Source: Kutzneria chonburiensis
GTDB taxonomy: Bacteria; Actinomycetota; Actinomycetes; Mycobacteriales; Pseudonocardiaceae
DNA: 64,000 nucleotides
Assembly (NCBI RefSeq): GCF_028622115.1
Contig: NZ_CP097263.1
Coordinates: 3,534,001 to 3,598,000, forward strand
Direction of reading: 5' to 3'
The position numbers were made by a program, and so were the translations under genes. How positions within the stretch are numbered: position 1 is the stretch's first letter; each line of letters opens with the position of its first letter. Below are positions 1 to 7,823 of this stretch, piece by piece. The notes under the pieces were generated by a model. The model did not search any database and was not told the origin of the DNA. It worked only from the letters and a program-made list of their open reading frames with translations.

Positions 1-1294
1 CCGACGGCCGGGTCTGCTTGTCGATGTCCAGCGTCACCTGCGGGTACGAGCCCGTCGCCGCGCCGATGGCCGGGCTGTTCGCGCTGGGGCGCAACAGGTT
101 GTGCGCGTCCCGCACCAGCTTCGGGTCCACGGTTCGGTACGCCCCCGATGGCAGCGAGCCGGCACCGGAGCCGAACAGGATGTTGCCGGTGAAGTGCAGC
201 GACGTGCCGGTGCCCTTGGCCGCCGCCGGCCCGTGCCCGAGCAGGATGTTGTCGGCCAGGGTGTCGTCCAGCGGCGCGTACTTCTTGCTGCTCTCGTACC
301 AGATCAGCGAGTCGCTGCCGGACAGCGTGTTGAAGGCGACCAGGCAATGGTCGGAGGACTCGTGGTCGGTGCCGTTGGTGGTGTCGTCGCGCACCTCGCC
401 GCCGCCGAACTCCATGGCCGGCCCGGAGGTGTCCTCGACCAGGTTGTCGACGATCACGTGGTTGTTGCCGAAGAACCGGATGCCGGTGCTGCCGCCGATC
501 AGGATGTTGCCCTCGACCCGCGTGTTCCAGCCGTGCCGCAGGGACAGCGTGCCCCTGCTGTTGACGATGGTGTTGTACTGCACCACGTTGTTCGAGGACT
601 TCACCGAGATCGCCTCGGAGTCGCCGTCGGCCTTGTCGAACAGGTTGTCCTCGATGAGCCCGTCGGCCTCGGCGTGCTGACGGCCGGAGAGGCCGAAGCG
701 GATGGACTCGCCGCCGTTGGCCCCGTGGTACTGGTGGTTGTAGAAGTAGTTGTGGTGCACGTGGACCCGCTTGGCCATGTCGTGCGCGCCCGGCCCGACC
801 ACCTGGAGGTACACGCCCTGGGCGGTCCGATTGGAAAAGGTGTTGTGGTCGACCTCGGTGTCGTCGGCCTGCACGGTCAGGTCCGCGCCGCCTTTGTTGC
901 CGTCGAACGTGTTCCGCGTGACCCGGTTGGCCTTCGCGTCCCCCGGCACGGTCAGGCCGCCGCCGTCGGCGAACACAAACCCTTGCACCACAACGTGTGA
1001 CGCGCCGGTCAGGTCGAAACCGCCGCTGCCGGTGAACCGCACTCCGCCCACCGACGCCGCCATGATGGTGATCGGCGCCTGCGAGGTGCCCGACCGGCTG
1101 ACCCGGATCAGCACGTTGTCATACGTGCCAGGGCCGACGACCACGCGATCCCCGGGCTCCGCCCGGGCCAGCACGGCCGACAGTTCGGACGGTGAGGACA
1201 CGACCAGCGCCTTCGCGCCGGCCAGCTGCGTGCCGCCTACGGCCAGCAATCCGGCCAGCCCGACGGCGATCGCCAGTTTTCGAGTATGCCTCAT
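1..1294 (-). CDS. Secreted PL6-family polysaccharide lyase (alginate lyase / chondroitinase B type), C-terminus beyond window
   Basis: The minus-strand frame from ATG at 1294 is open for 431 codons to the window edge, so the C-terminus is missing. A signal peptide (residues 1 to about 27) precedes a right-handed beta-helix. PL6 signatures are visible: PGDRVVV and GTYDN near residues 47-60, SGTSQAPITI at 68-77, NGGESIRFG at 193-201, AISVKSSNN at 228-236 and LSLRHGWN at 250-257. K232 and R253 are 21 residues apart, the same spacing as catalytic Lys250/Arg271 of chondroitinase B. The family cleaves uronate-containing polysaccharides such as alginate or dermatan sulfate by beta-elimination; the substrate here is not decided. 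AGGAG lies seven bases before the ATG. Family call firm, substrate open. Confidence 0.9.
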   Translation of the reverse strand, partial: MRHTRKLAIAVGLAGLLAVGGTQLAGAKALVVSSPSELSAVLARAEPGDRVVVGPGTYDNVLIRVSRSGTSQAPITIMAASVGGVRFTGSGGFDLTGASHVVVQGFVFADGGGLTVPGDAKANRVTRNTFDGNKGGADLTVQADDTEVDHNTFSNRTAQGVYLQVVGPGAHDMAKRVHVHHNYFYNHQYHGANGGESIRFGLSGRQHAEADGLIEDNLFDKADGDSEAISVKSSNNVVQYNTIVNSRGTLSLRHGWNTRVEGNILIGGSTGIRFFGNNHVIVDNLVEDTSGPAMEFGGGEVRDDTTNGTDHESSDHCLVAFNTLSGSDSLIWYESSKKYAPLDDTLADNILLGHGPAAAKGTGTSLHFTGNILFGSGAGSLPSGAYRTVDPKLVRDAHNLLRPSANSPAIGAATGSYPQVTLDIDKQTRPS

Positions 1295-1310
1295 CTACGC
1301 GCTCCTGGTT

Positions 1311-1327
1311 CGGTTGCAGGGTAACCG
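1311..1327. promoter_or_regulatory. Inverted repeat upstream of the PL6 lyase
   Basis: CGGTT and AACCG form 5-bp perfect arms around a 7-nt spacer, about 17 bp upstream of the lyase start codon. It could be an operator for a local regulator, but 5-bp arms can occur by chance and I assign no protein to it. Confidence 0.3.
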
Positions 1328-1414
1328 GACGGCCGGCGCGCGGCGGTGAGGCCAGGGAACCACCAGAGGTCGGATGAGTCAAGCCATGATCGGCCGAGCC
1401 GATCGCGGCATCAA

Positions 1415-1711
1415 TCACCGCAAGGCTTGCAGCGTCTCGCCCGTGCGGTAGAGCTCGATCAGCAGCGGGCGCAGGCTGAGGCCGGCCGGGGTGAGGCTGT
1501 ATTCGGTCCGCGCCGGGAATCCGCCACGGCGCCGGCGGCGCCGCAGGCCCTGCCGCTCAAGGCCGGTCAGGCGTTCGGTCAGAACCTTGTCGCTCAGGGT
1601 CGGCAAACCCGCCGCCAGCTCCGTGAACGAGCGCGGCCCGTGCATCAGATCCCGCAGCACGAGCGTCGCCCACCGACCGCTGATCGCCGCGAGCGCCGCC
1701 GTCGAGGCCGT
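1415..1711 (-). pseudogene. HxlR-family regulator remnant, N-terminus deleted
   Basis: The frame shows an HxlR winged helix: GRWATLVLRDLMHGPRSF, then LSDKVLTERLTGLERQGL and YSLTPAGLSLRPLLIELY. An in-frame TAG at 1712-1714 lies only 12 codons before the GRW motif, and no ATG or GTG precedes the helix. HxlR proteins normally carry about 20 residues (a Cys and a first helix) before this motif. A GTG inside the helix could start an 87-residue product, but that would lack part of the DNA-binding fold. The homology stops where the SnoaL-like remnant on the other strand begins, so both look like products of one deletion. Confidence 0.7.
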
Positions 1712-1850
1712 CTACGAGCCCGACGGCCTCCTCGTGCCCACCCCCGGCGCGCCCGTCCAGGTCGAAGGCACCGCCACCGACGTTGCCCGCCGCGGCCCCG
1801 ACGGCTGCTGGCGCTACGTCATCGACAACGCCCTAGGCACCAGCACCTGA
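1690..1850 (+). pseudogene. SnoaL/DUF4440-like (NTF2 fold) gene remnant
   Basis: The plus-strand frame ends with AVYEPDGLLVPTPGAPV followed directly by EGTATDVARRGPDGCWRYVID and a TGA stop. Both halves resemble SnoaL-like/DUF4440 proteins, which in the family are separated by roughly 60-70 residues (helices and central strands). The N-terminal helix is also missing. So the gene has lost its start and, apparently in frame, its middle. It abuts the truncated HxlR gene head to head. This rests on remembered family patterns; no alignment was made. Confidence 0.55.
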
Positions 1851-1880
1851 CTTGTGTTTACTGAAGTCAGCCCGTACCGT
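1848..1880 (+). promoter_or_regulatory. Putative promoter and operator of the MFS efflux gene
   Basis: TGACTT (1848-1853) and AAGTCA (1864-1869) form a perfect 6-bp inverted repeat with a 10-nt spacer. TTGTGT (1853-1858) and TACCGT (1875-1880), 16 nt apart, are a plausible -35/-10 pair. The ATG at 1888 follows the -10 by 7 nt with no ribosome binding site, so the mRNA may be leaderless. The dyad overlaps the -35, as expected for repression by the downstream HxlR protein (inference). Confidence 0.45.
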
Positions 1881-1887
1881 GCTGGCT

Positions 1888-3282
1888 ATGGTAAGCACTA
1901 GCCAGGTGGAGAGACGGGTCGGCCGGACGCTGCTCGTGCTGAGCGGGGCGCCGTTTCTGGCCGGCCTGGACCTGTTCGTGGTGAACGTGGCGTTCACGGC
2001 GATCGGGCGCGACTTCACGGGGCACACGCTGGCCGACCTGAGCTGGATCCTGAACGGGTACCCGATCATCTACGCGGCGCTGCTGGTCCCCTGTGGACGG
2101 TGGGCCGACCGGGTGGGGCACAAGCGGGTGTTCCTGCTGGGACTGGCCCTGTTCACGCTGGCCAGCGCGGCCGCGGCGGCGAGCCCGAGCCTGGCGGCGC
2201 TGATCGGGTGCCGGCTGGTGCAGGCGGCCGGTGCGGCGGCGCTGACGCCGACGAGCCTGGGACTGCTGATCCACGCGGTGCCGGCGGAGCAACGGGCCCG
2301 CTCGGTGCGGATCTGGGCGTCGATCGGCGCCCTGGCCTCGGCGCTGGGGCCGGTGGTGGGCGGCTTCCTGGTCGAGCTGTCCTGGCGCTGGGTGTTCCTG
2401 ATCAACGTGCCGATCGGGATCGCCTTGCTGGTGCTGGGAATCCGGGTGATCAGGGACTACCGGGCTGAGGACACCGAGCCGGAGGTGGACGTCGTCGGGG
2501 CGGTCCTGCTGACCGTGGGCATCGGGGCGTTGGCGCTGGCCCTGGTGGAGGGGTCGGCGTGGGGATGGACGAGTGCGGGCATCATCACCAGTCTGGCCGT
2601 GGCGGTCGCGGCACTCATTGCCTTTGCCGCCAACAACTGGCGGCACCGCTCGCCGATCATCCCGCCGAGCCTGCTCAAGGTCCGCACGTTCGCGTGGTCG
2701 ACGATCGCGGTGACGTTCTTCAGCGCCACCTTCGGCGCCGGCCTGCTGTCCCGGGTCTTCTGGCTCCAGGACGTCTGGGGCTACTCGGCGATCCAGACCG
2801 GCCTGGCCATCGCGCCGGGGCCGCTGATGGTGCCGGTGTTCGCGATGGCCGGCCAAGCCATGACCAGACGGGTGAGCACGGGCGTCATCGCGGCCACGGG
2901 CTGCCTGCTGTGGGCGGCCGGCACCGTGTACATGCTGCTGGCGGTCGGCCCGGAACCGCACTACTTCACCGAAATGCTGCCGGCCTGGCTGATCACCGGT
3001 ATGGGCGTCGGTCTGGCCATGCCGACGATGCTGTCCTCGGCCACGGCCGAGCTCCCGCCGGCCCGCTCGGGCACCGGCAGCGCCGTGGTGAACATGGCCC
3101 GCCAGGTCGGCACGGTGTTCGGCATCGCCTTGCTGGTGGCGATCCTCGGCTCCCCCACCGGTTACGCCGAGCAGCACCGGGCCTTCACCAACGTGTTCTG
3201 GATGGTGACGGTGATCGGAGTCGTCGCGGCGGTGGCGAGCCTCGGCCTCACGCAGCGGCGAAAGGCTAGGCTGGCGGCATGA
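1888..3282 (+). CDS. MFS drug-efflux transporter, DHA2 (14-TM) family
   Basis: 464 residues, about 14 hydrophobic segments. The N-terminus shows the DHA2 pattern FLAGLDLFVVNVAF and DLSWILNGY. GRWADRVGHKRVF is the MFS loop 2-3 motif, and ALGPVVGGFLVE is the antiporter motif C region. Such proteins export cationic or amphipathic drugs by proton antiport; the substrate cannot be read from sequence. ATG 1888 was chosen because upstream codons run through the promoter and SnoaL remnant. The stop overlaps the start of the HxlR gene by 4 nt (ATGA), the usual arrangement of an efflux pump with its own regulator. Confidence 0.92.
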   Translation: MVSTSQVERRVGRTLLVLSGAPFLAGLDLFVVNVAFTAIGRDFTGHTLADLSWILNGYPIIYAALLVPCGRWADRVGHKRVFLLGLALFTLASAAAAASPSLAALIGCRLVQAAGAAALTPTSLGLLIHAVPAEQRARSVRIWASIGALASALGPVVGGFLVELSWRWVFLINVPIGIALLVLGIRVIRDYRAEDTEPEVDVVGAVLLTVGIGALALALVEGSAWGWTSAGIITSLAVAVAALIAFAANNWRHRSPIIPPSLLKVRTFAWSTIAVTFFSATFGAGLLSRVFWLQDVWGYSAIQTGLAIAPGPLMVPVFAMAGQAMTRRVSTGVIAATGCLLWAAGTVYMLLAVGPEPHYFTEMLPAWLITGMGVGLAMPTMLSSATAELPPARSGTGSAVVNMARQVGTVFGIALLVAILGSPTGYAEQHRAFTNVFWMVTVIGVVAAVASLGLTQRRKARLAA

Positions 3283-3740
3283 GACGAGAGGGCGCGCTGG
3301 CCGACCTGGGCTCGTGGCAGCCGACCCGGTGCTCCCTCGCGCTGGCCATGGACGTGATCGGCACCAAGTCGGCGTTCCTGTTGCTGCGCGAGGCAATCTA
3401 TGGCACCACGCGGTTCGACGACTTCGTCCGCCGGGTGGGCATCACCGAGGCGGTGGCGGCGGGACGGCTCAAGGAGCTGGTCGAGGCCGGCATCCTGGCC
3501 AAGCAGCCGTACCGCGAGCCCGGGCAGCGCACGCGCAGCGAGTACGTGCTGACGGAGAAGGGCGAGGCGCTGTTCCCGGCGATGCTGGCCCTGATCCAGT
3601 GGGGCGACGAGTACCTGCAACCGGACGGCGGCCCGGTCGAGTTCGTGGCCGACGAGACCGAGGCCGAGGTCCGCGTGGATGTCCGTACGGACCAAGGTGA
3701 TCGGGTCGGGCTGGACGGCCTACGGCTGCGCCGCCGCTGA
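3279..3740 (+). CDS. HxlR-family transcriptional regulator
   Basis: 153 residues. RCSLALAMDVIGTKSAFLLL (27-46) and the following REAIYGTTRFDDF are the HxlR entry helix and HTH, then AAGRLKELVEAGIL and YVLTEKGEALFPAML form the wing and effector region. It is translationally coupled to the MFS gene (4-nt overlap) and probably represses it in response to a ligand. The last 21 nt overlap the end of the convergent SARP gene. Lower conservation of the usual catalytic-type Cys (here Cys28, RCS) is normal for the family. The family is clear; the ligand is unknown. Confidence 0.9.
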   Translation: MRREGALADLGSWQPTRCSLALAMDVIGTKSAFLLLREAIYGTTRFDDFVRRVGITEAVAAGRLKELVEAGILAKQPYREPGQRTRSEYVLTEKGEALFPAMLALIQWGDEYLQPDGGPVEFVADETEAEVRVDVRTDQGDRVGLDGLRLRRR

Positions 3741-6700
3741 CCGGGCCCGCGCCCGCTGGATGTCCCATCGGGCGCCGAATTCCGAGTACACCTCGACTGC
3801 CTCGGCCAACGTCACGGCGGCGTCGGAATGCCCGCGGGTCGCGTGCAACACGGCCAGATCCTCCAGCGCCGCACCGAGTTCCACGGCCCGGCCGATCCGC
3901 CGGTAGTGCTCGACGGCCTCCAGCGCGAACGACGGATCCCCGGTGACCATGGCCTGGCAGCGCAACGCGGCGGTGTAGGCCCGGGCCGGGGTCTGCTCAC
4001 GGGCGGCCTCGTCCTGGCATTGTTCCAAAGCCTCACGCGCGACCGCGGTATCCCCCACCTGCAAGGCCAATCGGGCGAGGTCGGGCAACCACTGATGCCG
4101 CAACGTCATCTGCGAGTAGTCGGCCCGCAGATTGGGCTTCAGCAGCGACGCGGCCTCGTCCAGCCGGCCGTCCCGTTCGGCCGCAACCGCTTGCGCGGCA
4201 ACGAGGAAGTCACAGTTCTCCCGCTCGGCCGGGCTGGCCACCGGCAGCTCGGCGGCGGTCAGCAGATGGGCGTCCGCGGCGTCGTCGTTCCCGCGCCGCA
4301 ACGCGATCAGCGCCGCGACACCGTGCAGCAGGAGCAGCGTGACGGTGCTCTCCCGCAGGCCGTAGAAGGTCATCTCCGGGCTGTCCTGCACGACGGCGTC
4401 CAGCTCGGCCAGCGCCTCGTCCCACCGCCCGGTCCAGTAGTGGTGCACGGCGGCCGGCAGGTGCAGCTCGGTCGGCACGGCGTGCTGGCGGCCGAGTTCC
4501 CGCGCGAACCGGATCGTGCCGTCGATCTCGCTCAGCCGGTCCAGGTTCTGCAACGTGAAGAGGCGGTTGTCCAACAGGCTCAGCCGCATGCCGACCAGTT
4601 CCGGCACGTCGGCCACCACGGTGATGGCCTCGTCCACGACCTCGATCGCCGCCGCGTGCTCACGCCGTACCGAGTGCACGACCCACAGCTCCTGCAACCC
4701 GTGCGCGGTGGCGAAGGCATCGTGGCATTCCTGCCCAAGCTTGACACCCCGCCGGGCGCTGACCGCGCACGCCGTCAGGTCCTGGTTGCCGGTGCGCTCG
4801 CCGATGGCGGTGAGGACCTCGTGCCGGGCCTTCCAGAAGTCCGGGATGTCCGGCCGCTCAAGGGATCCACGCAGCATCTCCACGGCGGCCGCGCCCTGCC
4901 CGCGTCGGCACAGGATGTGCGCGAGAATGGACCGCATCTCCGACAGCCGCTCGACGTCGCGAGTACGGCCGATCACGTACCGCACCTCGGATTCCGGCAC
5001 GCCGCCGAGGGCGAACGACAGCCGGGCCAGCTCGGCGGTCAGCACCTCGCGGGCCAACGCCGTCAGCGTCGGCATGGCCAGGGCGCGGCCGATGAGCTCC
5101 ATGGTGATCTGCGGGGCCAGCAGGCCGAGCCGGGAGGCGTTGTCCTGCAACCACGTCACAACCCACGCCTCGACCGCGCCGGGTACGGCCAGCAGCTGCT
5201 CGGCCACCTGCTCCAGCGGCGCGCCAGCCTTGGCCAGCGCCTGCGCGGCGTGGTTGTGCAGGGCCAGTCGGACAGCGCTGGGCGTGCCCTCGTACAGCGC
5301 CTGCCGGATCAGGCCGTGCCGGAACGCGAGGTACTCCCCCGTCGCCACCACCACGTTGCCGGCGATCGCCTCTTCCAGCAGGGTGATCAGCGTCGGCACC
5401 GGCCGGTCGCTGACCACGGACAGGTCGCTGACGGTGAACTGGCCGCCCAGCAGCGAGGCCCACTGGAGGACCTCCCGCACGGTGGGCGACAGGAAGCTCA
5501 GCCGCCGGGTCAAGACGGCCACCAGCGAACTCGGCGCGTCGGCGGCGGTGCCGTGCTGGATCTCCGCGCTGCCGTCGGCCACGGTGATGGCATTCTCACG
5601 GGACAACGCGTCCAGGAGTTCCCTGACGTACAAAGGGTTTCCGCCGGCCCGGGCGGTCAAGGTGCGCAGCTCCGGACCCGGCGGCGCACCCACCGACTGC
5701 CTAACGATGTCGACGACATCGTTGGCGCTCAACGGTTCCAGGTCGACGACGAACCCGCCTTCGGCGGCCAGCCGCACCTGCGCGACCTGTGGCCGGCGCG
5801 GCAGCGTCCGGGCACTGGCCACCAGCAGCAGCGGCAGCCGGGTCGTGGCCCGGGAAAGCCGGTGCCACACCAGCAAACTGGCTTCGTCAGCCCATTGCAC
5901 GTCATCCAGCACGAGCAGCAGCGGTGCGTCCTCGCAGAGCGTCTCCACGAAGGACAGCAGCCGGTCGACCGCCGCCGCGATCGGGTCGCTGCCCGGTAAC
6001 AAGCCATTGGCCGGGCCGTGCAGGCTCTCGGCCAGCTCGACCCGGCGCGGATCGACGGAACGCCCGTCCACCTCAAGGCAGTCGAGCACGGCCCGCAGCG
6101 GAAAGCGTTGTCCCAGCTCGTCGGCCACCGCCCAGCCGAGCTGGCAGCCGGCCTGCTCGGCCCCGGCCAGGCCGGCCGCGAGCAGCGAGGACTTGCCGAT
6201 GCCGGGCTCGCCCTCCAACCAGACGACGCCGCCACGGCCGGTCACCAGGTCGGCCAGCATGGCCTGCATGCGGGCGACTTCGCGGGCCCGGCTGACGAAG
6301 CCTTCGGGCACGCGGGCGTGATGGCCGGCTCGCGCCGACACCACCGGCTTGACCTCGCCCGTCTGTAACTGCTGGAACAACGTGGCCAGCGGCGGGCTCG
6401 GCTCGATGCCGAGCTCGTCCAGCAGCAGGGTTTCGGCCTCGCGGTAGACGTCCAGCGCCTCGTCGCGGCGGCCGGCCCGGTGCAGCGCGGTCATCAGCAG
6501 CGCCCGCAGGCTTTCCCGCAGCGGATAGGTCCGGACCAGGTCGGTCAGCTCGCCGATCACGTTGCCGGCCTGGCCCAGGCCGAGCATGGCCTCGGCCCGC
6601 TGTTCCTGAGTGGCCAGTCGCAGCTCGGCCAAGCTGGCCCGGCAGCGCTGCGCGAACGGTCCAGGGATGCCACCGAAGGCCTCGCCGTGCCCCAGCGCCA

Positions 6701-7121
6701 GCGCGGCGTCCAGGGCTCGCAGCGCCGGGCCCGGCGATCCGGACGCGAGCAAAGCGGCCGCGTGCTGCCGAAGTTCCTCGAAATCGGTCAGGTCCACGTG
6801 CACATGCAGCACGTAGCCGGCGCCGGAAGACTCCAGGAGTTGACTGGGGGCGCGGTTGGGCCGCCCCGGCTCCAGGGCGCGGCGCAGGTCCGAGATGTAC
6901 GTGTAGAGGCTGCCTTCGGCGCTGGCCGGTGAATCCTCGCCCCAGACGCCGTCGATCAGCTCGCTGCGGGACACCACCTTGCCCACACTCGCCGCCAGCA
7001 TGGCGAAAACCGCCCGCTGCCGCGGCGGTCCCAGCGGGATCTCGCCGCGATCGGACCAGGCGCGGACCGCGCCGAGCAGTTCCACCTTCACCGAGGGCGC
7101 TGTCCCCACGACCGGGAGCAT
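3720..7121 (-). CDS. SARP-type regulator with AAA ATPase and TPR domains (AfsR-like)
   Basis: 1133 residues from the ATG at 7121, which sits just before the DNA-binding domain (VKVELLGAVRAW). Order: OmpR-type winged helix (about 12-95), BTAD with HALDVYREAETLLLDELGIEP-like segment ending near 250, then an ATPase with Walker A GEPGIGKSS (about 305) and Walker B LLLVLDDVQWAD (about 400), then a long helical TPR-like region to the C-terminus. The organisation matches large SARP/LAL-like activators that switch on specialised metabolism. An upstream extension of the frame (to 7736) has no RBS and runs antisense to the DUF7019 gene, so I rejected it. It is divergent from the kinase operon at 7206 with 84 bp between, which makes that operon a candidate target (inference). 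Confidence 0.88.
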   Translation of the reverse strand: MLPVVGTAPSVKVELLGAVRAWSDRGEIPLGPPRQRAVFAMLAASVGKVVSRSELIDGVWGEDSPASAEGSLYTYISDLRRALEPGRPNRAPSQLLESSGAGYVLHVHVDLTDFEELRQHAAALLASGSPGPALRALDAALALGHGEAFGGIPGPFAQRCRASLAELRLATQEQRAEAMLGLGQAGNVIGELTDLVRTYPLRESLRALLMTALHRAGRRDEALDVYREAETLLLDELGIEPSPPLATLFQQLQTGEVKPVVSARAGHHARVPEGFVSRAREVARMQAMLADLVTGRGGVVWLEGEPGIGKSSLLAAGLAGAEQAGCQLGWAVADELGQRFPLRAVLDCLEVDGRSVDPRRVELAESLHGPANGLLPGSDPIAAAVDRLLSFVETLCEDAPLLLVLDDVQWADEASLLVWHRLSRATTRLPLLLVASARTLPRRPQVAQVRLAAEGGFVVDLEPLSANDVVDIVRQSVGAPPGPELRTLTARAGGNPLYVRELLDALSRENAITVADGSAEIQHGTAADAPSSLVAVLTRRLSFLSPTVREVLQWASLLGGQFTVSDLSVVSDRPVPTLITLLEEAIAGNVVVATGEYLAFRHGLIRQALYEGTPSAVRLALHNHAAQALAKAGAPLEQVAEQLLAVPGAVEAWVVTWLQDNASRLGLLAPQITMELIGRALAMPTLTALAREVLTAELARLSFALGGVPESEVRYVIGRTRDVERLSEMRSILAHILCRRGQGAAAVEMLRGSLERPDIPDFWKARHEVLTAIGERTGNQDLTACAVSARRGVKLGQECHDAFATAHGLQELWVVHSVRREHAAAIEVVDEAITVVADVPELVGMRLSLLDNRLFTLQNLDRLSEIDGTIRFARELGRQHAVPTELHLPAAVHHYWTGRWDEALAELDAVVQDSPEMTFYGLRESTVTLLLLHGVAALIALRRGNDDAADAHLLTAAELPVASPAERENCDFLVAAQAVAAERDGRLDEAASLLKPNLRADYSQMTLRHQWLPDLARLALQVGDTAVAREALEQCQDEAAREQTPARAYTAALRCQAMVTGDPSFALEAVEHYRRIGRAVELGAALEDLAVLHATRGHSDAAVTLAEAVEVYSEFGARWDIQRARARSAAAQP

Positions 7122-7205
7122 ACCGACCGGGCGAAAGCCCCGTGATCCGCCCGGCGCGCCTTGTAGCCTGAGCCGAGCGGAGTAATCCAGACAGAAGGGG
7201 GCCGT

Positions 7206-7823
7206 GTGTCGCTGCGGTACTACTACTACATCAGCGATGCCAAGGTGGACATGCTGCTGCCGCAGGTCGATCCGGGCTTCGCGGCCAAGCGCACCACCGA
7301 GTTCGGCATCGGCCTGAATCCGCTCAGCGGCAAGCGCAAGCGGGAGACCACCCCGGATCGTGTCGTCCGGCTGGAGCGCGTCATCCAGCACATCGACGAC
7401 TTCTGCGACGTGGGCACGATCGACGAGCCCGGCCAGTACTTCCGGGGCCGGCTGGCCATGCGCGTGCAGCAGGCGCCCGGCTTCGTCTACTTCGCCGGCG
7501 CCACCGGGGACACGGTGGTCGGCCTCGGCGGGTCCAGTGGTCACATCATCGGCGGGGCCAAGCCGAAGGAGGACGACGGCACCGCGCGGTCGATGTTGCC
7601 GGGCATGGTCCAGGGCCTGACCGCGATCTCCGACGACGAAGCCCCGGACGGCGCGCTCGAGCTGGCGTATCTGGCGCAGCGCAACGCCCGCGGCGACGAG
7701 CAGGAGGTGGAGTTCATCGCCAAGCGGCTGCGGCACGGGCCGAGCCCGTATCCGGAGCTGGACGGCGGCCGGTCGGTGAATGTGCTGGTCGGGAGCCCGC
7801 TGTTCGTCGCACTGGCCGACTGA
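7206..7823 (+). CDS. Conserved protein, DUF7019 (SAVMC3_10250-like) family
   Basis: 205 residues, GTG start, with AGAAGGGGG six bases upstream. The N-terminal signature LRYYYYISDAKVDMLLPQ matches what I recall of the actinobacterial DUF7019/SAVMC3_10250 family, whose function is unknown. No signal peptide or membrane segment; the middle holds a small-residue run (TGDTVVGLGGSSGHIIGG). Its stop shares one base with the start of the downstream kinase (TGATG), so the two are translated together. The conserved linkage with a kinase suggests it is a sensor or partner of the signalling pair, not an enzyme known today. Family assignment from memory, moderately sure. Confidence 0.7.
   Translation: MSLRYYYYISDAKVDMLLPQVDPGFAAKRTTEFGIGLNPLSGKRKRETTPDRVVRLERVIQHIDDFCDVGTIDEPGQYFRGRLAMRVQQAPGFVYFAGATGDTVVGLGGSSGHIIGGAKPKEDDGTARSMLPGMVQGLTAISDDEAPDGALELAYLAQRNARGDEQEVEFIAKRLRHGPSPYPELDGGRSVNVLVGSPLFVALAD

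Noticed and set aside
101-1000. Plus-strand open frame of 299 codons over the PL6 lyase
   Set aside because: Composition is that of a complementary-strand shadow; the PL6 motifs on the minus strand are decisive.
1867-3396. Minus-strand open frame of 509 codons opposite the MFS gene
   Set aside because: Arg/Gln/His-rich shadow of a real GC-rich gene, no domain, no binding site.
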